A stretch of DNA of 55,997 nt from an uncultured Solobacterium sp. (GTDB taxonomy: Bacteria > Bacillota_I > Bacilli_A > Erysipelotrichales > Erysipelotrichaceae). The notes beneath the pieces are model-generated. The model made no database searches. It had not been told where the DNA came from and was given only the letters and a program-made list of their open reading frames with translations. The stretch covers positions 1 through 55,997 of the forward strand of contig UQPV01000010.1 in assembly GCA_900543035.1 (NCBI GenBank), written 5' to 3'. A program made the translations under genes and the position numbers. Shown piece by piece: positions 16,233 to 25,937 of this stretch; position 1 is the stretch's first letter, and each line of letters starts with the position of its first letter.

Positions 16233-16250
16233 GATCCACTGAACACACAG

Positions 16251-16295
16251 AAGACCGCGGTCTGCAAGGACACTTGCTCGCCGCGGTCTTTTTCT
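16251..16295 (+). terminator. Terminator of the rubrerythrin gene
   Basis: AAGACCGCGG pairs with CCGCGGTCTT around a 20-base loop and is followed by TTTCTG. It can also serve the convergent DppA-like gene. Confidence 0.75.
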
Positions 16296-16313
16296 GTCTG
16301 CCTGCGTCAGCCG

Positions 16314-17135
16314 TCACGCAAACGCGTTGCAGATCTTGATGATGAAGCGCATGAGCGCATATACCTTGGCATAATCGCTGCCTTCGATGCGGACGGTGCA
16401 TGGATCGACGCGCATGGTCTGGGGCATCCTCGAGACAAAGTCGGCGTTCCTTTCCCGATGGAACGTGATGTCCATGACATAGCGGTCTTCCGGGTAGATC
16501 GCATACTGATCGTTCAGCGCCAGCCTTGCCTGCTCATCATACTGCCGTACGAGCTCGTCATGCGAACAGCAGATGGCCGTGGAGGAATCGATGGCCTCCT
16601 TGGTCTGCACATAATGCACGCTGCCCCGCAGCTCATCCGACAGCTGCTTTTTGAGCAGGGAATCCCCGCTGGCCAGGATGATCGGAACGCCATGATGCCA
16701 TGCCAGATGCGCGTTGAGCCCGCTCTCGCCGATCTCCTCTCCATTCAGGGTGATCTTTCGGATCATGGCGCCCCACATGGTATGCGCCATGATGCCCGGC
16801 GTATTGCTGCGGCAGTGATAGCCGATCAGGCATACGCCGTCCATATCAGCGCTGATGCCTTCCATCATGCCATACGCCTTGAACGCACCGTGGCTGCAGA
16901 CGAGCCTGACCCGCGGATCCAGCTCTTCCGGAAGCAGATTGTCCATATTGCCATGTCCGTCATTGACGAGGATCGTCTGTGCGCCATGCTTGAACAGCGC
17001 CTTCGCCGCAATGTTGACCTCATCGATCATCCGCCGGCGGTACTGTTCATATTCTGGGACGCCAGGCATGGTATACGCGCCGTTGACATTGCCCCAGATG
17101 CCTTCGATATCGGCCGAAATGTAAATGTTCTTCAT
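16314..17135 (-). CDS. M55 family D-aminopeptidase (DppA-like)
   Basis: 273 residues beginning MKNIYISADIEGIWG. The SADIEG motif, VNDGHGNMDN, GYHCRSN and AHTMWG are the metal-binding and core motifs of the M55 family, whose prototype DppA removes D-residues from peptides as a self-compartmentalised decamer. The start at 17135 has GGAGG 7 bases upstream; the ATG two codons earlier is too close to it. It lies just after the groEL terminator, so it has either read-through or a promoter hidden in that gap. Confidence 0.9.
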   Translation of the reverse strand: MKNIYISADIEGIWGNVNGAYTMPGVPEYEQYRRRMIDEVNIAAKALFKHGAQTILVNDGHGNMDNLLPEELDPRVRLVCSHGAFKAYGMMEGISADMDGVCLIGYHCRSNTPGIMAHTMWGAMIRKITLNGEEIGESGLNAHLAWHHGVPIILASGDSLLKKQLSDELRGSVHYVQTKEAIDSSTAICCSHDELVRQYDEQARLALNDQYAIYPEDRYVMDITFHRERNADFVSRMPQTMRVDPCTVRIEGSDYAKVYALMRFIIKICNAFA

Positions 17136-17166
17136 CGTCATCCCTCCCCTTTTTACAGGATAACAT

Positions 17167-17190
17167 AAAAAGACCCGGTTGTCCCGGGTC
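17167..17190 (-). terminator. Terminator of groESL
   Basis: GACCCGG pairs with CCGGGTC and is followed by TTTTTA on the minus strand, just after the groEL stop. Confidence 0.75.
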
Positions 17191-17198
17191 ATTGTCGA

Positions 17199-18827
<1,629 letters not shown>

Positions 18828-19091
18828 TTACGCTGCGACTGCCAGAATATCTTCATCGGCAATCACGATATATTCTACTTCATCGATCTTGATCCTCGTA
18901 CCAGAATACTCTTTATAAACGACTCTGTCGCCTACCTTGTATCCTGCATCCTTCACGCCTTCGCCGATCGACTCAACGAGGCCGATGCTCGGCTTGTTCT
19001 TGTTCTCGCTAGTCAGAATGATTCCGCTTGCCGTCTTGTTTTCCTCTTCTTCTTTTTTCAAAACTACATTGTCATGTAATGGTTTCAGCAT
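18828..19091 (-). CDS. groS: Co-chaperonin GroES
   Basis: 87 residues, slightly short for the family. It starts MLKPLHDNVVLKKEEEENKTASGIILT, which contains the mobile loop that caps GroEL, and ends VEYIVIADEDILAVAA. AGGAGG is 7-8 bases before the ATG at 19091. It is first in the groESL unit, with promoter and two CIRCE-like repeats directly upstream. Confidence 0.96.
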   Translation of the reverse strand: MLKPLHDNVVLKKEEEENKTASGIILTSENKNKPSIGLVESIGEGVKDAGYKVGDRVVYKEYSGTRIKIDEVEYIVIADEDILAVAA

Positions 19092-19111
19092 TTCAATTCC
19101 TCCTTCAAGAA

Positions 19112-19138
19112 TTAGCACTCTTAGCACCTAACTGCTAA
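19112..19138. promoter_or_regulatory. CIRCE-like element 1 (HrcA operator), downstream of the groESL start site
   Basis: TTAGCACTC, nine bases, AACTGCTAA. The left arm is perfect; the right arm differs from the CIRCE consensus at two positions. Confidence 0.75.
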
Positions 19139-19146
19139 CACTGATT

Positions 19147-19174
19147 ATTATACTCATTTTTAGCACTTTGACAA
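19147..19174 (-). promoter_or_regulatory. groESL promoter
   Basis: -35 TTGTCA (19169-19174) and -10 TATAAT (19147-19152) are 16 bases apart. It lies between and partly under the two CIRCE-like repeats. Confidence 0.75.
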
Positions 19175-19186
19175 CCCCTCTGCTAA
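19160..19186. promoter_or_regulatory. CIRCE-like element 2, overlapping the groESL -35
   Basis: TTAGCACTT, nine bases, CTCTGCTAA. The TTAGCA and TGCTAA ends match CIRCE; the inner right-arm bases do not. It covers the -35 and most of the spacer. Confidence 0.55.
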
Positions 19187-19207
19187 TCTTTTTTACAGAT
19201 TTTTTCC

Positions 19208-19238
19208 AAAAGAAAAGCAGACGTCAGAAACGCCTGCT
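19208..19238 (-). terminator. Terminator of the thrS-SBP-NifX unit
   Basis: AGCAG(G)CGT pairs with ACG(T)CTGCT around a 5-base loop and is followed by TTTCTTTT on the minus strand. Confidence 0.7.
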
Positions 19239-19246
19239 CGATCAGG

Positions 19247-19627
19247 TTATTTTGCACAGGAATGAGAACCGCAGTCATGTCCGCCTTCATGCTCATGATG
19301 ATGGCAGGATGCGTCAGGGTCATCCTTCAGCGCCCCTTTGGCAAAAGCCGCAAGGGCCATGCGCGCGTCCATATCGACACCGCGGACGACGCAGATCCCT
19401 CTTTCGCTCAGCGCGTTCACGGCGCCCTGGCCGATCCCGCCGCAGATCACGGCATCCACGCCCCATTCGCTGAGCAATGCGCTCAAGGCGCCGTGTCCGC
19501 TGCCATTGGTCGAACGAAGCTGCTCGCTCTTCACCTCCTGATCTTCGATCTCAGCGACCAGAAATGCAGAGGTCTTGCCGAAATGCTGAAAGATCCTGCC
19601 GTTCTCAAACGGCACTGCTGCTTTCAT
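19247..19627 (-). CDS. NifX/NifB C-terminal-like (iron-molybdenum cofactor biosynthesis fold) protein
   Basis: 126 residues. It begins MKAAVPFENGRIFQHFGKTSAFLV and contains VDAVICGGIGQGAVNALSERGICVVRG, the pattern of the dinitrogenase iron-molybdenum cofactor family (NifX, NifY, NafY, NifB C-terminus, MTH1175). The C-terminus is very rich in His and Cys (CHHHEHEGGHDCGSHSC) and should bind metal. No nif gene is present, so nitrogen fixation is unlikely; many anaerobes carry such proteins for other metal-cluster handling. Its ATG follows the stop of the substrate-binding protein by one base, with GGGGGAG upstream, so they are co-translated. Confidence 0.85.
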   Translation of the reverse strand: MKAAVPFENGRIFQHFGKTSAFLVAEIEDQEVKSEQLRSTNGSGHGALSALLSEWGVDAVICGGIGQGAVNALSERGICVVRGVDMDARMALAAFAKGALKDDPDASCHHHEHEGGHDCGSHSCAK

Positions 19628-19628
19628 C

Positions 19629-20558
19629 TTACTCCCCCTTTGTCAACAAGGCATCCAGGTCGGCATCGATGCCGAAGATGGACGCAAACTGTTCCAGATC
19701 GCCGCGCGCGCTCTGGGCGTCGACATAACGGATGTTCTGTCTGGACCATGAATTGACCGCGATGTCCGCGCTGGGCACGCCAAGCGTATCCACGCCAGCC
19801 GCTTCGATCTGTGCGCGCAGCGCTTCTTCATCGCTGCTCGTCTCATTGGCGAAGGTCTCGATGGCGTCAAGCACGCTGCTCAGCTGTGCGCTCTCTCCCT
19901 TTTTCACGAAGATCGCCGCCTGCGGATAACCAGTGTCTGCCCCGGTATCGTTCTTTTCCGCATACAGCTGCTGCAAGTCGGCGATGACCTTGAGATCCTT
20001 GCCAGCTTCCTTGCCCTTGGCAATGGTCGCGCTCACGGCCGGTTCCGCCAGCAGCGCCACATCCGCCTTACCGCTGAGCAGCTGTGCCTGCGCGTCGCTG
20101 ACCGCATTGTAATACGTCACGCTGGGCGTGATGCTGTCCAGGTCGATGGCATTCTGCAGCACGAGCTGCGGGACAGCCGCTTCGCCAAACGCGGCGAGCT
20201 CGCCTTCTTCATTCAGCGCATCCTCGTCTTCCGCGACGAGATACAGGTTGCCCCAGGTGATGACGGCAGCCAGCTCATACTGATCCGCGCCCTTTGCGGC
20301 GAGGGTCATGCCCAGATTGCTCGGCGCCACGATGATATCATATTCGCCGTCCGCTTTGGCCAGCTCGCTCTGCAGCACGTCGCTGCCACTGACGATCTCC
20401 ACATCGGCGACATTCTCATTGCCGAACGCGCCCAGTATGCCAAGCGCCGGGGCCCCGCTCGGCGCCAGGATGTTCACTTCTTCATTTTGTCCGCTGCCGC
20501 AGCCTGCCATGGTCAGCGTAAGCAAGGCAGCGCAAGCGATCTTCCACAGCTTTCTCAT
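19629..20558 (-). CDS. ABC transporter substrate-binding lipoprotein (SsuA/NMT1-type), no permease nearby
   Basis: 309 residues. The lipoprotein signal ends at MAGCG (Cys near 20). The body reads as a two-lobe type II binding protein: VNILAPSGAPALGILGAF, YDIIVAPSNLGMTLAAKG, ITWGNLYLVAEDE, and a second lobe with VALLAEPAVSATIA. This resembles the sulfonate/thiamine-precursor/nitrate binding family. No permease or ATPase lies next to it, so the ligand cannot be read from context. The start overlaps the thrS stop by four bases (ATGA). Confidence 0.82.
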   Translation of the reverse strand: MRKLWKIACAALLTLTMAGCGSGQNEEVNILAPSGAPALGILGAFGNENVADVEIVSGSDVLQSELAKADGEYDIIVAPSNLGMTLAAKGADQYELAAVITWGNLYLVAEDEDALNEEGELAAFGEAAVPQLVLQNAIDLDSITPSVTYYNAVSDAQAQLLSGKADVALLAEPAVSATIAKGKEAGKDLKVIADLQQLYAEKNDTGADTGYPQAAIFVKKGESAQLSSVLDAIETFANETSSDEEALRAQIEAAGVDTLGVPSADIAVNSWSRQNIRYVDAQSARGDLEQFASIFGIDADLDALLTKGE

Positions 20559-22285
20559 GCGCGCTTCTCCTCGATCTCCTGCACGAAGGCATCGATCGCT
20601 TCCTGAAGCGGCAGCGTCACGCTCTGCTTCTGTCCGCTGCGGCGGATGGTCACGGTGCGCTCCTCACACTCGCCCTCGCCCACGACGATCTGCGCCGGGA
20701 TCTTGGCGATCTGTGCCTCACGGACACGGTATCCGAGCTTTTCATTGCGCTCATCCACGCTGCAGCGGATGCCCTTGGCCTTCAGCGCCTCGCATACTTC
20801 ATGCGCATACGCGCCATGCTTTTCCGCCAGCACCGGGATGATCTCGATCTGCTTCGGCGCCAGCCACATCGGGAAATGTCCGCCGTAATGCTCGATCAGG
20901 ATGCCGATGAAGCGCTCGATGGAGCCATAGATGACCCTATGCAGCATGACCGGACGGACCTTCTTGCCCTCGCTGTCCACATAGGTGCAGTCAAAGCGCT
21001 CCGGCAGGTTCATGTCCATCTGGATCGTTCCGCACTGCCATACGCGGCCCAGGCTGTCACGGATATGGAAGTCCAGCTTAGGCCCGTAGAACGCGCCGTC
21101 TCCCGCATTGATGCGGAATGTCTTGCCGGCTGCGACGCAAGCGTCGCCCAGCGCCTTCTCGCAGGCATCCCATGTCGCGATCTCGCCCATGAAATCGTCC
21201 GGGCGCGTCGAGAGCTCGATGTCGTAGGTCAGGCCGAAAATCGAATACATGCGGTCGATGAACGCGATCAGCCGCTTCACTTCTTCTTCCACCTGATCCG
21301 GGCGCATGAACAAATGCGCATCATCCTGCGTAAAGGTGCGCACGCGGAACAAACCGTTCAGTGCGCCGCTGGCCTCATGACGGTGTACCTGCCCCAGCTC
21401 GCCCATGCGCAGCGGCAGATCCTTATAGGAATGCAGCGTGCTGTTGTACACGAGCATGGCGCCCGGACAGTTCATCGGCTTGATGGCAAATTCACGCTCA
21501 TCGACCATCGTCGTATACATGTTGTCCTTGTAATGATCCCAATGGCCGCTGGTCTCCCACAGCTCCTTGCTCATCATGATCGGGGTCTTGATGAACTGAT
21601 AGCCTTCCTTCGTATGCTCCTCATACCAGAACTGCTCCAGCACATTGCGAAGGATCATGCCGTTCGGCAAAAAGATCGGCATGCCGGCCGCATATTCGCT
21701 CATCATGAACAGCCCGAGCTCGCGGCCCAGCTTCTTATGATCGCGCTTCTTCGCCTCTTCCAGCAGCTGCAGATGCTCCTCGAGCTCTTCCTTCGTCTCG
21801 AAGCATACGCCGTAGATGCGCTGCAGCATCTTGTTGTTCGCATCGCCTTTCCAGTATGCGCCGGAATGCTTGAGCAGCTTGAAGTTGCGGCACTGCTTCA
21901 CCGTGTCCACATGCGGGCCGCGGCAGAGATCCACGAATTCTCCCTGACGATAGACGGTGATGCTGCCATCCTCCAGATTGCTGATCAGATCCAGCTTGTA
22001 CTCATCGTCCTTGAACATCTCCAGCGCTTCCGCTTTGGAGATCTCCTCACGGACGATGCGCTTTCCATCCTTGGCGATCTTCTTCATCTCTTTTTCGATC
22101 AGCGGCAGATCGTCATCGGTGATCTTCTTATCCCCCAGATCCATGTCATAGTAAAATCCTTCTGAAACGACCGGTCCGACCCAGAACTTTGCCTGCGGAT
22201 ACAGCCGCTTCACCGCTTGCGCCATCATGTGCGCACAGGAGTGATTCAGCTTGCTGAGCTGCTCATTTTCCTTGATGTCAATCAT
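20555..22285 (-). CDS. thrS: Threonine-tRNA ligase lacking the TGS domain
   Basis: 576 residues, some 65 shorter than typical ThrRS (about 640). It begins MIDIKENEQLSKLNHSCAHMMAQ, directly at the editing domain (HxxxH, later CRGPH), so the N-terminal TGS domain is missing. The class II catalytic core is intact: MNCPGAM zinc ligand, RVRTFTQDDAHLF motif 2, YGSIERFIGILIEHYGG motif 3, then the anticodon-binding domain. The start at 22285 follows GGAAGG by seven bases. Upstream lies only a T-box leader with its terminator, so no TGS segment can be hidden there. It is first in a unit with the binding protein and NifX-like gene. Confidence 0.95.
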   Translation of the reverse strand: MIDIKENEQLSKLNHSCAHMMAQAVKRLYPQAKFWVGPVVSEGFYYDMDLGDKKITDDDLPLIEKEMKKIAKDGKRIVREEISKAEALEMFKDDEYKLDLISNLEDGSITVYRQGEFVDLCRGPHVDTVKQCRNFKLLKHSGAYWKGDANNKMLQRIYGVCFETKEELEEHLQLLEEAKKRDHKKLGRELGLFMMSEYAAGMPIFLPNGMILRNVLEQFWYEEHTKEGYQFIKTPIMMSKELWETSGHWDHYKDNMYTTMVDEREFAIKPMNCPGAMLVYNSTLHSYKDLPLRMGELGQVHRHEASGALNGLFRVRTFTQDDAHLFMRPDQVEEEVKRLIAFIDRMYSIFGLTYDIELSTRPDDFMGEIATWDACEKALGDACVAAGKTFRINAGDGAFYGPKLDFHIRDSLGRVWQCGTIQMDMNLPERFDCTYVDSEGKKVRPVMLHRVIYGSIERFIGILIEHYGGHFPMWLAPKQIEIIPVLAEKHGAYAHEVCEALKAKGIRCSVDERNEKLGYRVREAQIAKIPAQIVVGEGECEERTVTIRRSGQKQSVTLPLQEAIDAFVQEIEEKRA

Positions 22286-22289
22286 GTTC

Positions 22290-22530
22290 ATGCCTTCCTT
22301 TCCAATAAAAAACGACAGAACCTCAAAGGACGTTCTGTCAAGCGCGGTACCACCTTTGTTCATACGGATCTTCCGTATGCCCTCTCTTCCGTTAACGCCG
22401 GCGACGGCCCGCCTTTCAGGGGCGACTCCGAGGGAGTAAGCACACCGTTCTGTCAGAAGGCTTTCACCAGCCGCCTTCCTCTCTGCATCGGAACCTGATG
22501 CACCCATGTCCTCTTCGCTGTCATTAGCTA
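22290..22530 (-). promoter_or_regulatory. T-box riboswitch leader of thrS
   Basis: The conserved T-box sequence GGTGGTACCGCG (plus 22343-22354) is present, with TGGT in position to pair with an uncharged tRNA acceptor end. A terminator (GACAGAAC/GTTCTGTC followed by six T residues, plus 22307-22340) follows and overlaps the alternative antiterminator. Upstream sequence holds Stem I-like hairpins. I could not fix the specifier codon by eye; ACA and ACG candidates are present. Induction by uncharged tRNA-Thr is the expected behaviour. Confidence 0.92.
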
Positions 22531-22531
22531 T

Positions 22532-22560
22532 ATCATAATCATTCCCGGATCCAATGTCAA
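22532..22560 (-). promoter_or_regulatory. thrS promoter
   Basis: -35 TTGACA (22555-22560) and -10 TATGAT (22532-22537) with a 17-base spacer. Transcription would start just before the T-box leader. Confidence 0.8.
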
Positions 22561-22678
22561 TGCCAACGCTCATTTTTCAATATTCTGAAAATACATCCAT
22601 CTTTCTTTAATACATACATAAAAACGCTATCCGGATCCTGACTTTCAATAAACGAGATCCAGCTGACCATTCGTCGAT

Positions 22679-22710
22679 AAAAAAGGCGCCGATTTCACAT
22701 CAGCACCTTT
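22679..22710 (-). terminator. Terminator of the DUF2207 gene
   Basis: GGTGCTGAT pairs (with G-T pairs) with ATCGGCGCC around a short loop and is followed by TTTTTT on the minus strand. Confidence 0.7.
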
Positions 22711-22713
22711 CGC

Positions 22714-24573
22714 TCATGATCGATTTCGTTTGGGCAGGATCCGTCCGCTCAGCGACAGGAAATGCGCCTCACGGATCGGCGGCCGGTACACGGCATTCTG
22801 CCGCATGTAATAGAAGCAATACTGGAACGTATGCCAGAAGAGGAAAGCGTCAAAGTGATCATATTCCTCCATCCCGATATACCAGGATGGCTTCTCCACG
22901 GCGATGCCCTTGAACTTCTTGGCCCAGATGTCCGCCAGATCGAGCACATAGGCATAAGGAAGCAGCCGCTCGAACAAGCCGGGATCCGCTGCCTGCATCT
23001 GCTTCAGCTGCTTGGGCTCCACGCTTTCGATGAACTCGCAGATGCCCATGATCTGGGCGCGCCACTCATCTCCCTGGCGCGTGCGTTTATCCATGTACAG
23101 CATGCAGAAGAACAGCACGATCGTGACGATGAGGTAAACGACGATCGCCCAGCTCTGCACATCAAAGAGGAACAGGATCACCGCGTTCAGCGCCAGCAGC
23201 ACGCAGCCTGCCGTGATCGCGATGGCCAGACGCGCGAAGAAGGCCCGCTCGCTCAATGCGTAGCGATGGCGGATCAGCACGACCCACGCAGCCAGATCGA
23301 TGCCCAGCAGAAGCGAGACGATCAGATGACGGACAGAGAAGTGCCACAGATAATAGGTGTCAAATGTCGCCAGCCAGATAAAGAGCACAGAAGGAATCAG
23401 GGTCAGGATGACCATGAGCCCCTGCAGGATCAGCGAAGAGTTCGTGTATACATGCCGTTTCCGCTCATGGGTGAAGGAGCGTTCCAGCATGCGCTTTGCT
23501 TTTTCCATCGAAAAAGATACCCGCGCTTCCCGCAGTGCATCTTCCCCGACCACATCCCCGGACTGGAAGACCGTGGCAAACAGCTCGCGCTCATATGCCT
23601 TCGCATTGTTCTCGTTCATCTCCCTGAGCTTCTCCAGCTCGACATGCTCCCCGCAGTCGCGGATGCGGATGAAGCCGCGGATGCCCCAGTCGATGAACAG
23701 CGACATCAGATCTCTGTCGCTCGCATAGCGGTTCATCACATAGCCGATCTCCGCGCTGCGCAGATCCTTCGGCGGCTCGCTGCGCACATCGACGAACACC
23801 TCGCGGTCGCGCCCGAAACGCCAGAAGACGAAGAGCACGGCCAGCAGCAGCACGATCGAGACGAGCGATGCCCAGAGGCTGACATCCAGGGGCTGCGGAA
23901 AGGAGAAATACGTATTGGGCAGGTTGACCTTGATGGTCGCCAGCTCATTGGCCTGCAGCGGCTGCGTCAGATCGCCGCTGATGACATTGCCGCTGACCGA
24001 AGCGCTCAGCGTATCCTTCACGTCCCCATACTTGCCGGTGCTGGTAAACACTTCCTGCGGATCAAATGCCTTGGGCATATGAATTTCATAATGCAGATGC
24101 TCGACCGTCGTATCCATGCTCGTCACAAATGTCCAATACAGCATCTGCGTGCCTTCCGGCAGCTGCAGGTCCGTGGTCTGCACGGTATAAGACACGGTGA
24201 ATGACTGCCTGCCGGTCAGCGTCTGATCACGATCGCCCATGGCCACAGACAGACTGTCCTGATTCTGGGTGATCGAAAGCAGGCGGTCACACTGGACATC
24301 GGTGATCGGAAAATAGTAGTCCCGGTATACGATGCCCTCCACTGTCTGGATCGGCACATGGCAGGTCGGCGTGATCGTCCGCACGAAACTGCTGCGATAA
24401 TAATTAAAATTCAGATCGTATGCCTCGCTGACCAGCAGTCTGCCGTCTTCCTGAACATGAATGGTGATGTCCAGGTTCTCCACCGTATATGCCTCGCTGG
24501 CATTCAGCGAAACGCCAGACATGCCCATAAGCAACAGCACCGCCATGATGCAGGCCGCAATGAACCGTTTCAT
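22714..24573 (-). CDS. DUF2207 domain membrane protein
   Basis: 619 residues. A signal peptide (to about residue 25) is followed by the extracytoplasmic DUF2207 domain (VENLDITIHVQEDGRLLVSEAYDLNF) up to about 220. Membrane spans lie near 232-250, 385-410, 415-435, 450-475 and 478-495, with a conserved cytoplasmic region between (LRSAEIGYVMNRYASDRDLMSLFIDWGIRGFI). The function of the family is not known. The ATG at 24573 has GAGGATG upstream and a promoter with TAAAAT/TTGTCT lies at 24595-24623, so it is a single-gene unit. Confidence 0.85.
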   Translation of the reverse strand: MKRFIAACIMAVLLLMGMSGVSLNASEAYTVENLDITIHVQEDGRLLVSEAYDLNFNYYRSSFVRTITPTCHVPIQTVEGIVYRDYYFPITDVQCDRLLSITQNQDSLSVAMGDRDQTLTGRQSFTVSYTVQTTDLQLPEGTQMLYWTFVTSMDTTVEHLHYEIHMPKAFDPQEVFTSTGKYGDVKDTLSASVSGNVISGDLTQPLQANELATIKVNLPNTYFSFPQPLDVSLWASLVSIVLLLAVLFVFWRFGRDREVFVDVRSEPPKDLRSAEIGYVMNRYASDRDLMSLFIDWGIRGFIRIRDCGEHVELEKLREMNENNAKAYERELFATVFQSGDVVGEDALREARVSFSMEKAKRMLERSFTHERKRHVYTNSSLILQGLMVILTLIPSVLFIWLATFDTYYLWHFSVRHLIVSLLLGIDLAAWVVLIRHRYALSERAFFARLAIAITAGCVLLALNAVILFLFDVQSWAIVVYLIVTIVLFFCMLYMDKRTRQGDEWRAQIMGICEFIESVEPKQLKQMQAADPGLFERLLPYAYVLDLADIWAKKFKGIAVEKPSWYIGMEEYDHFDAFLFWHTFQYCFYYMRQNAVYRPPIREAHFLSLSGRILPKRNRS

Positions 24574-24594
24574 GTCATCATCCTCTCTGCGTTT

Positions 24595-24623
24595 ATTTTA
24601 ACATTTATCCTTGACGCAGACAA
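24595..24623 (-). promoter_or_regulatory. Promoter of the DUF2207 gene
   Basis: -35 TTGTCT (24618-24623) and -10 TAAAAT (24595-24600), 17-base spacer, 22 bases before the start codon. Confidence 0.6.
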
Positions 24624-24646
24624 CCTCGTCCAGGTGCGAGAGGAGA

Positions 24647-25903
24647 TCAGCGGCGGAAATCAAACGCTTCGGCAAACAGGCCGTTTTCCATGATGAGCGT
24701 CTGCTGTCCGTCTGCGCCGATGCCCGTGACCCGCAGATCCGGGGTGCCGAACATGAAATCGACATGGGTCATCGACTGATTGGCGCCGCATGCCTTGCGC
24801 TCTTCCTCGCTCATCGCCAGCCCGCCGCTCAGGCAGGAAGGATACGCATCGCCCAGCGCCAGGTGACAGGAGGCGTTTTCATCGAAGAGCGTGTTGTAAA
24901 ACAGCAGGCCGGATCGGGCGATCGCAGAATCCTGCGGAACGAGCGCGACTTCTCCCAGATAGCTGCTGCCCTCGTCAAACTCGATCAGCGCGCGCAGCGC
25001 TGCTTTTCCCTTACGCGCGTCATATCCGCACACTTTGCCATCCTGAAATTCCAGATGGAAATCCTCGATCAGCTGACCGTTGTAATCCAGCGGCTTGCTC
25101 GCATGAACGACGCCGTTGGTCTTCAGCCGGTGCGGCATGGTGAACACTTCTTCCGTCGGCAGGTTGGCGTTGAAGCGGACGCCGTCCTGCGTCTGTTCGC
25201 TTCCCCCTTCCCACAGGTGCCCCTGCGGCAGGCCGACCGTAAGATCTGTTCCCAGCGAGCTGGTGAAGTGCAACGCGGTAAACCGGCAGGCGTTGAGGCT
25301 GTTCACCCGCTGTTCGAACATCGCGTTGCGCTTTTCCCAGATGGCGAGCGGATCATGGTGCGCGTCGACATAGACACAGTCAAAGATGGCCTGCCACAGC
25401 TTCTTTACGCCGTCTTCGCCGGCATCCGCGAACACCTGATCCGCCCAGCCGGCGTTCGGCACGGCCACGATGCTCCAGGCGCAGATATTGTCCATCGTGT
25501 ATTTCTGCACCGCCTTGCTCGCCCTGGCCCAGGCCAGACTGGCCGCACTGATCTTTGCGGCGTCACAGTCCGCAAACATCCCCGGTGTCTCACTGATCAC
25601 ATGGAGCACGCACGCCCCTTCTTTCAGATAGTCCAGACGGCTGTCGATCTGCCAGTCATGGACCCTGCACAGCGTCTGTTCATCCTGGTGCAGGTAATGC
25701 AGGCGGCTGACGCGCTCATCGCTGTAGCGCATCACCACTTCTCCCGCACCCATGCGGTACGCCTCCTCACAGATCAGCGCGGCAAAGTCAGCGGCCTGCA
25801 CATCCGCATTCACCATCACTGTCTGCCCCTTCTGCACATTGACGCCGCAGGCCAGCGCCAGGCGCGCATATTTCCGTTTCAACAGTTCCAGTTCATTCAT
25901 CAT
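24647..25903 (-). CDS. Aminopeptidase, M29 family (AmpS/PepS type)
   Basis: 418 residues. Family features include the N-terminal LLKRKYARLALACGVNVQKGQTVMV, TSSLGTDLTVGLP, FNANLPTEEVFTMPHR (metal-binding Glu), YLGEVALVP and NASCHLALGDAYP. These zinc or cobalt aminopeptidases trim peptides in the cytoplasm. GGAGG lies 5 bases before the ATG at 25903 and 8 before the next ATG at 25900; either may be used. The start lies 35 bases after the ZIP transporter stop, so the two are probably co-transcribed, a sensible pairing for a metal-dependent enzyme. Confidence 0.9.
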   Translation of the reverse strand: MMNELELLKRKYARLALACGVNVQKGQTVMVNADVQAADFAALICEEAYRMGAGEVVMRYSDERVSRLHYLHQDEQTLCRVHDWQIDSRLDYLKEGACVLHVISETPGMFADCDAAKISAASLAWARASKAVQKYTMDNICAWSIVAVPNAGWADQVFADAGEDGVKKLWQAIFDCVYVDAHHDPLAIWEKRNAMFEQRVNSLNACRFTALHFTSSLGTDLTVGLPQGHLWEGGSEQTQDGVRFNANLPTEEVFTMPHRLKTNGVVHASKPLDYNGQLIEDFHLEFQDGKVCGYDARKGKAALRALIEFDEGSSYLGEVALVPQDSAIARSGLLFYNTLFDENASCHLALGDAYPSCLSGGLAMSEEERKACGANQSMTHVDFMFGTPDLRVTGIGADGQQTLIMENGLFAEAFDFRR

Positions 25904-25937
25904 CCATTCCTCCATTTGGGTAAAAGTATACCACAAT

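Noticed and set aside
22286..22573. N-terminal extension of thrS through the leader
   Set aside because: The stretch contains the T-box motif and terminator and shows no TGS-like sequence; the binding site fits the start at 22285.
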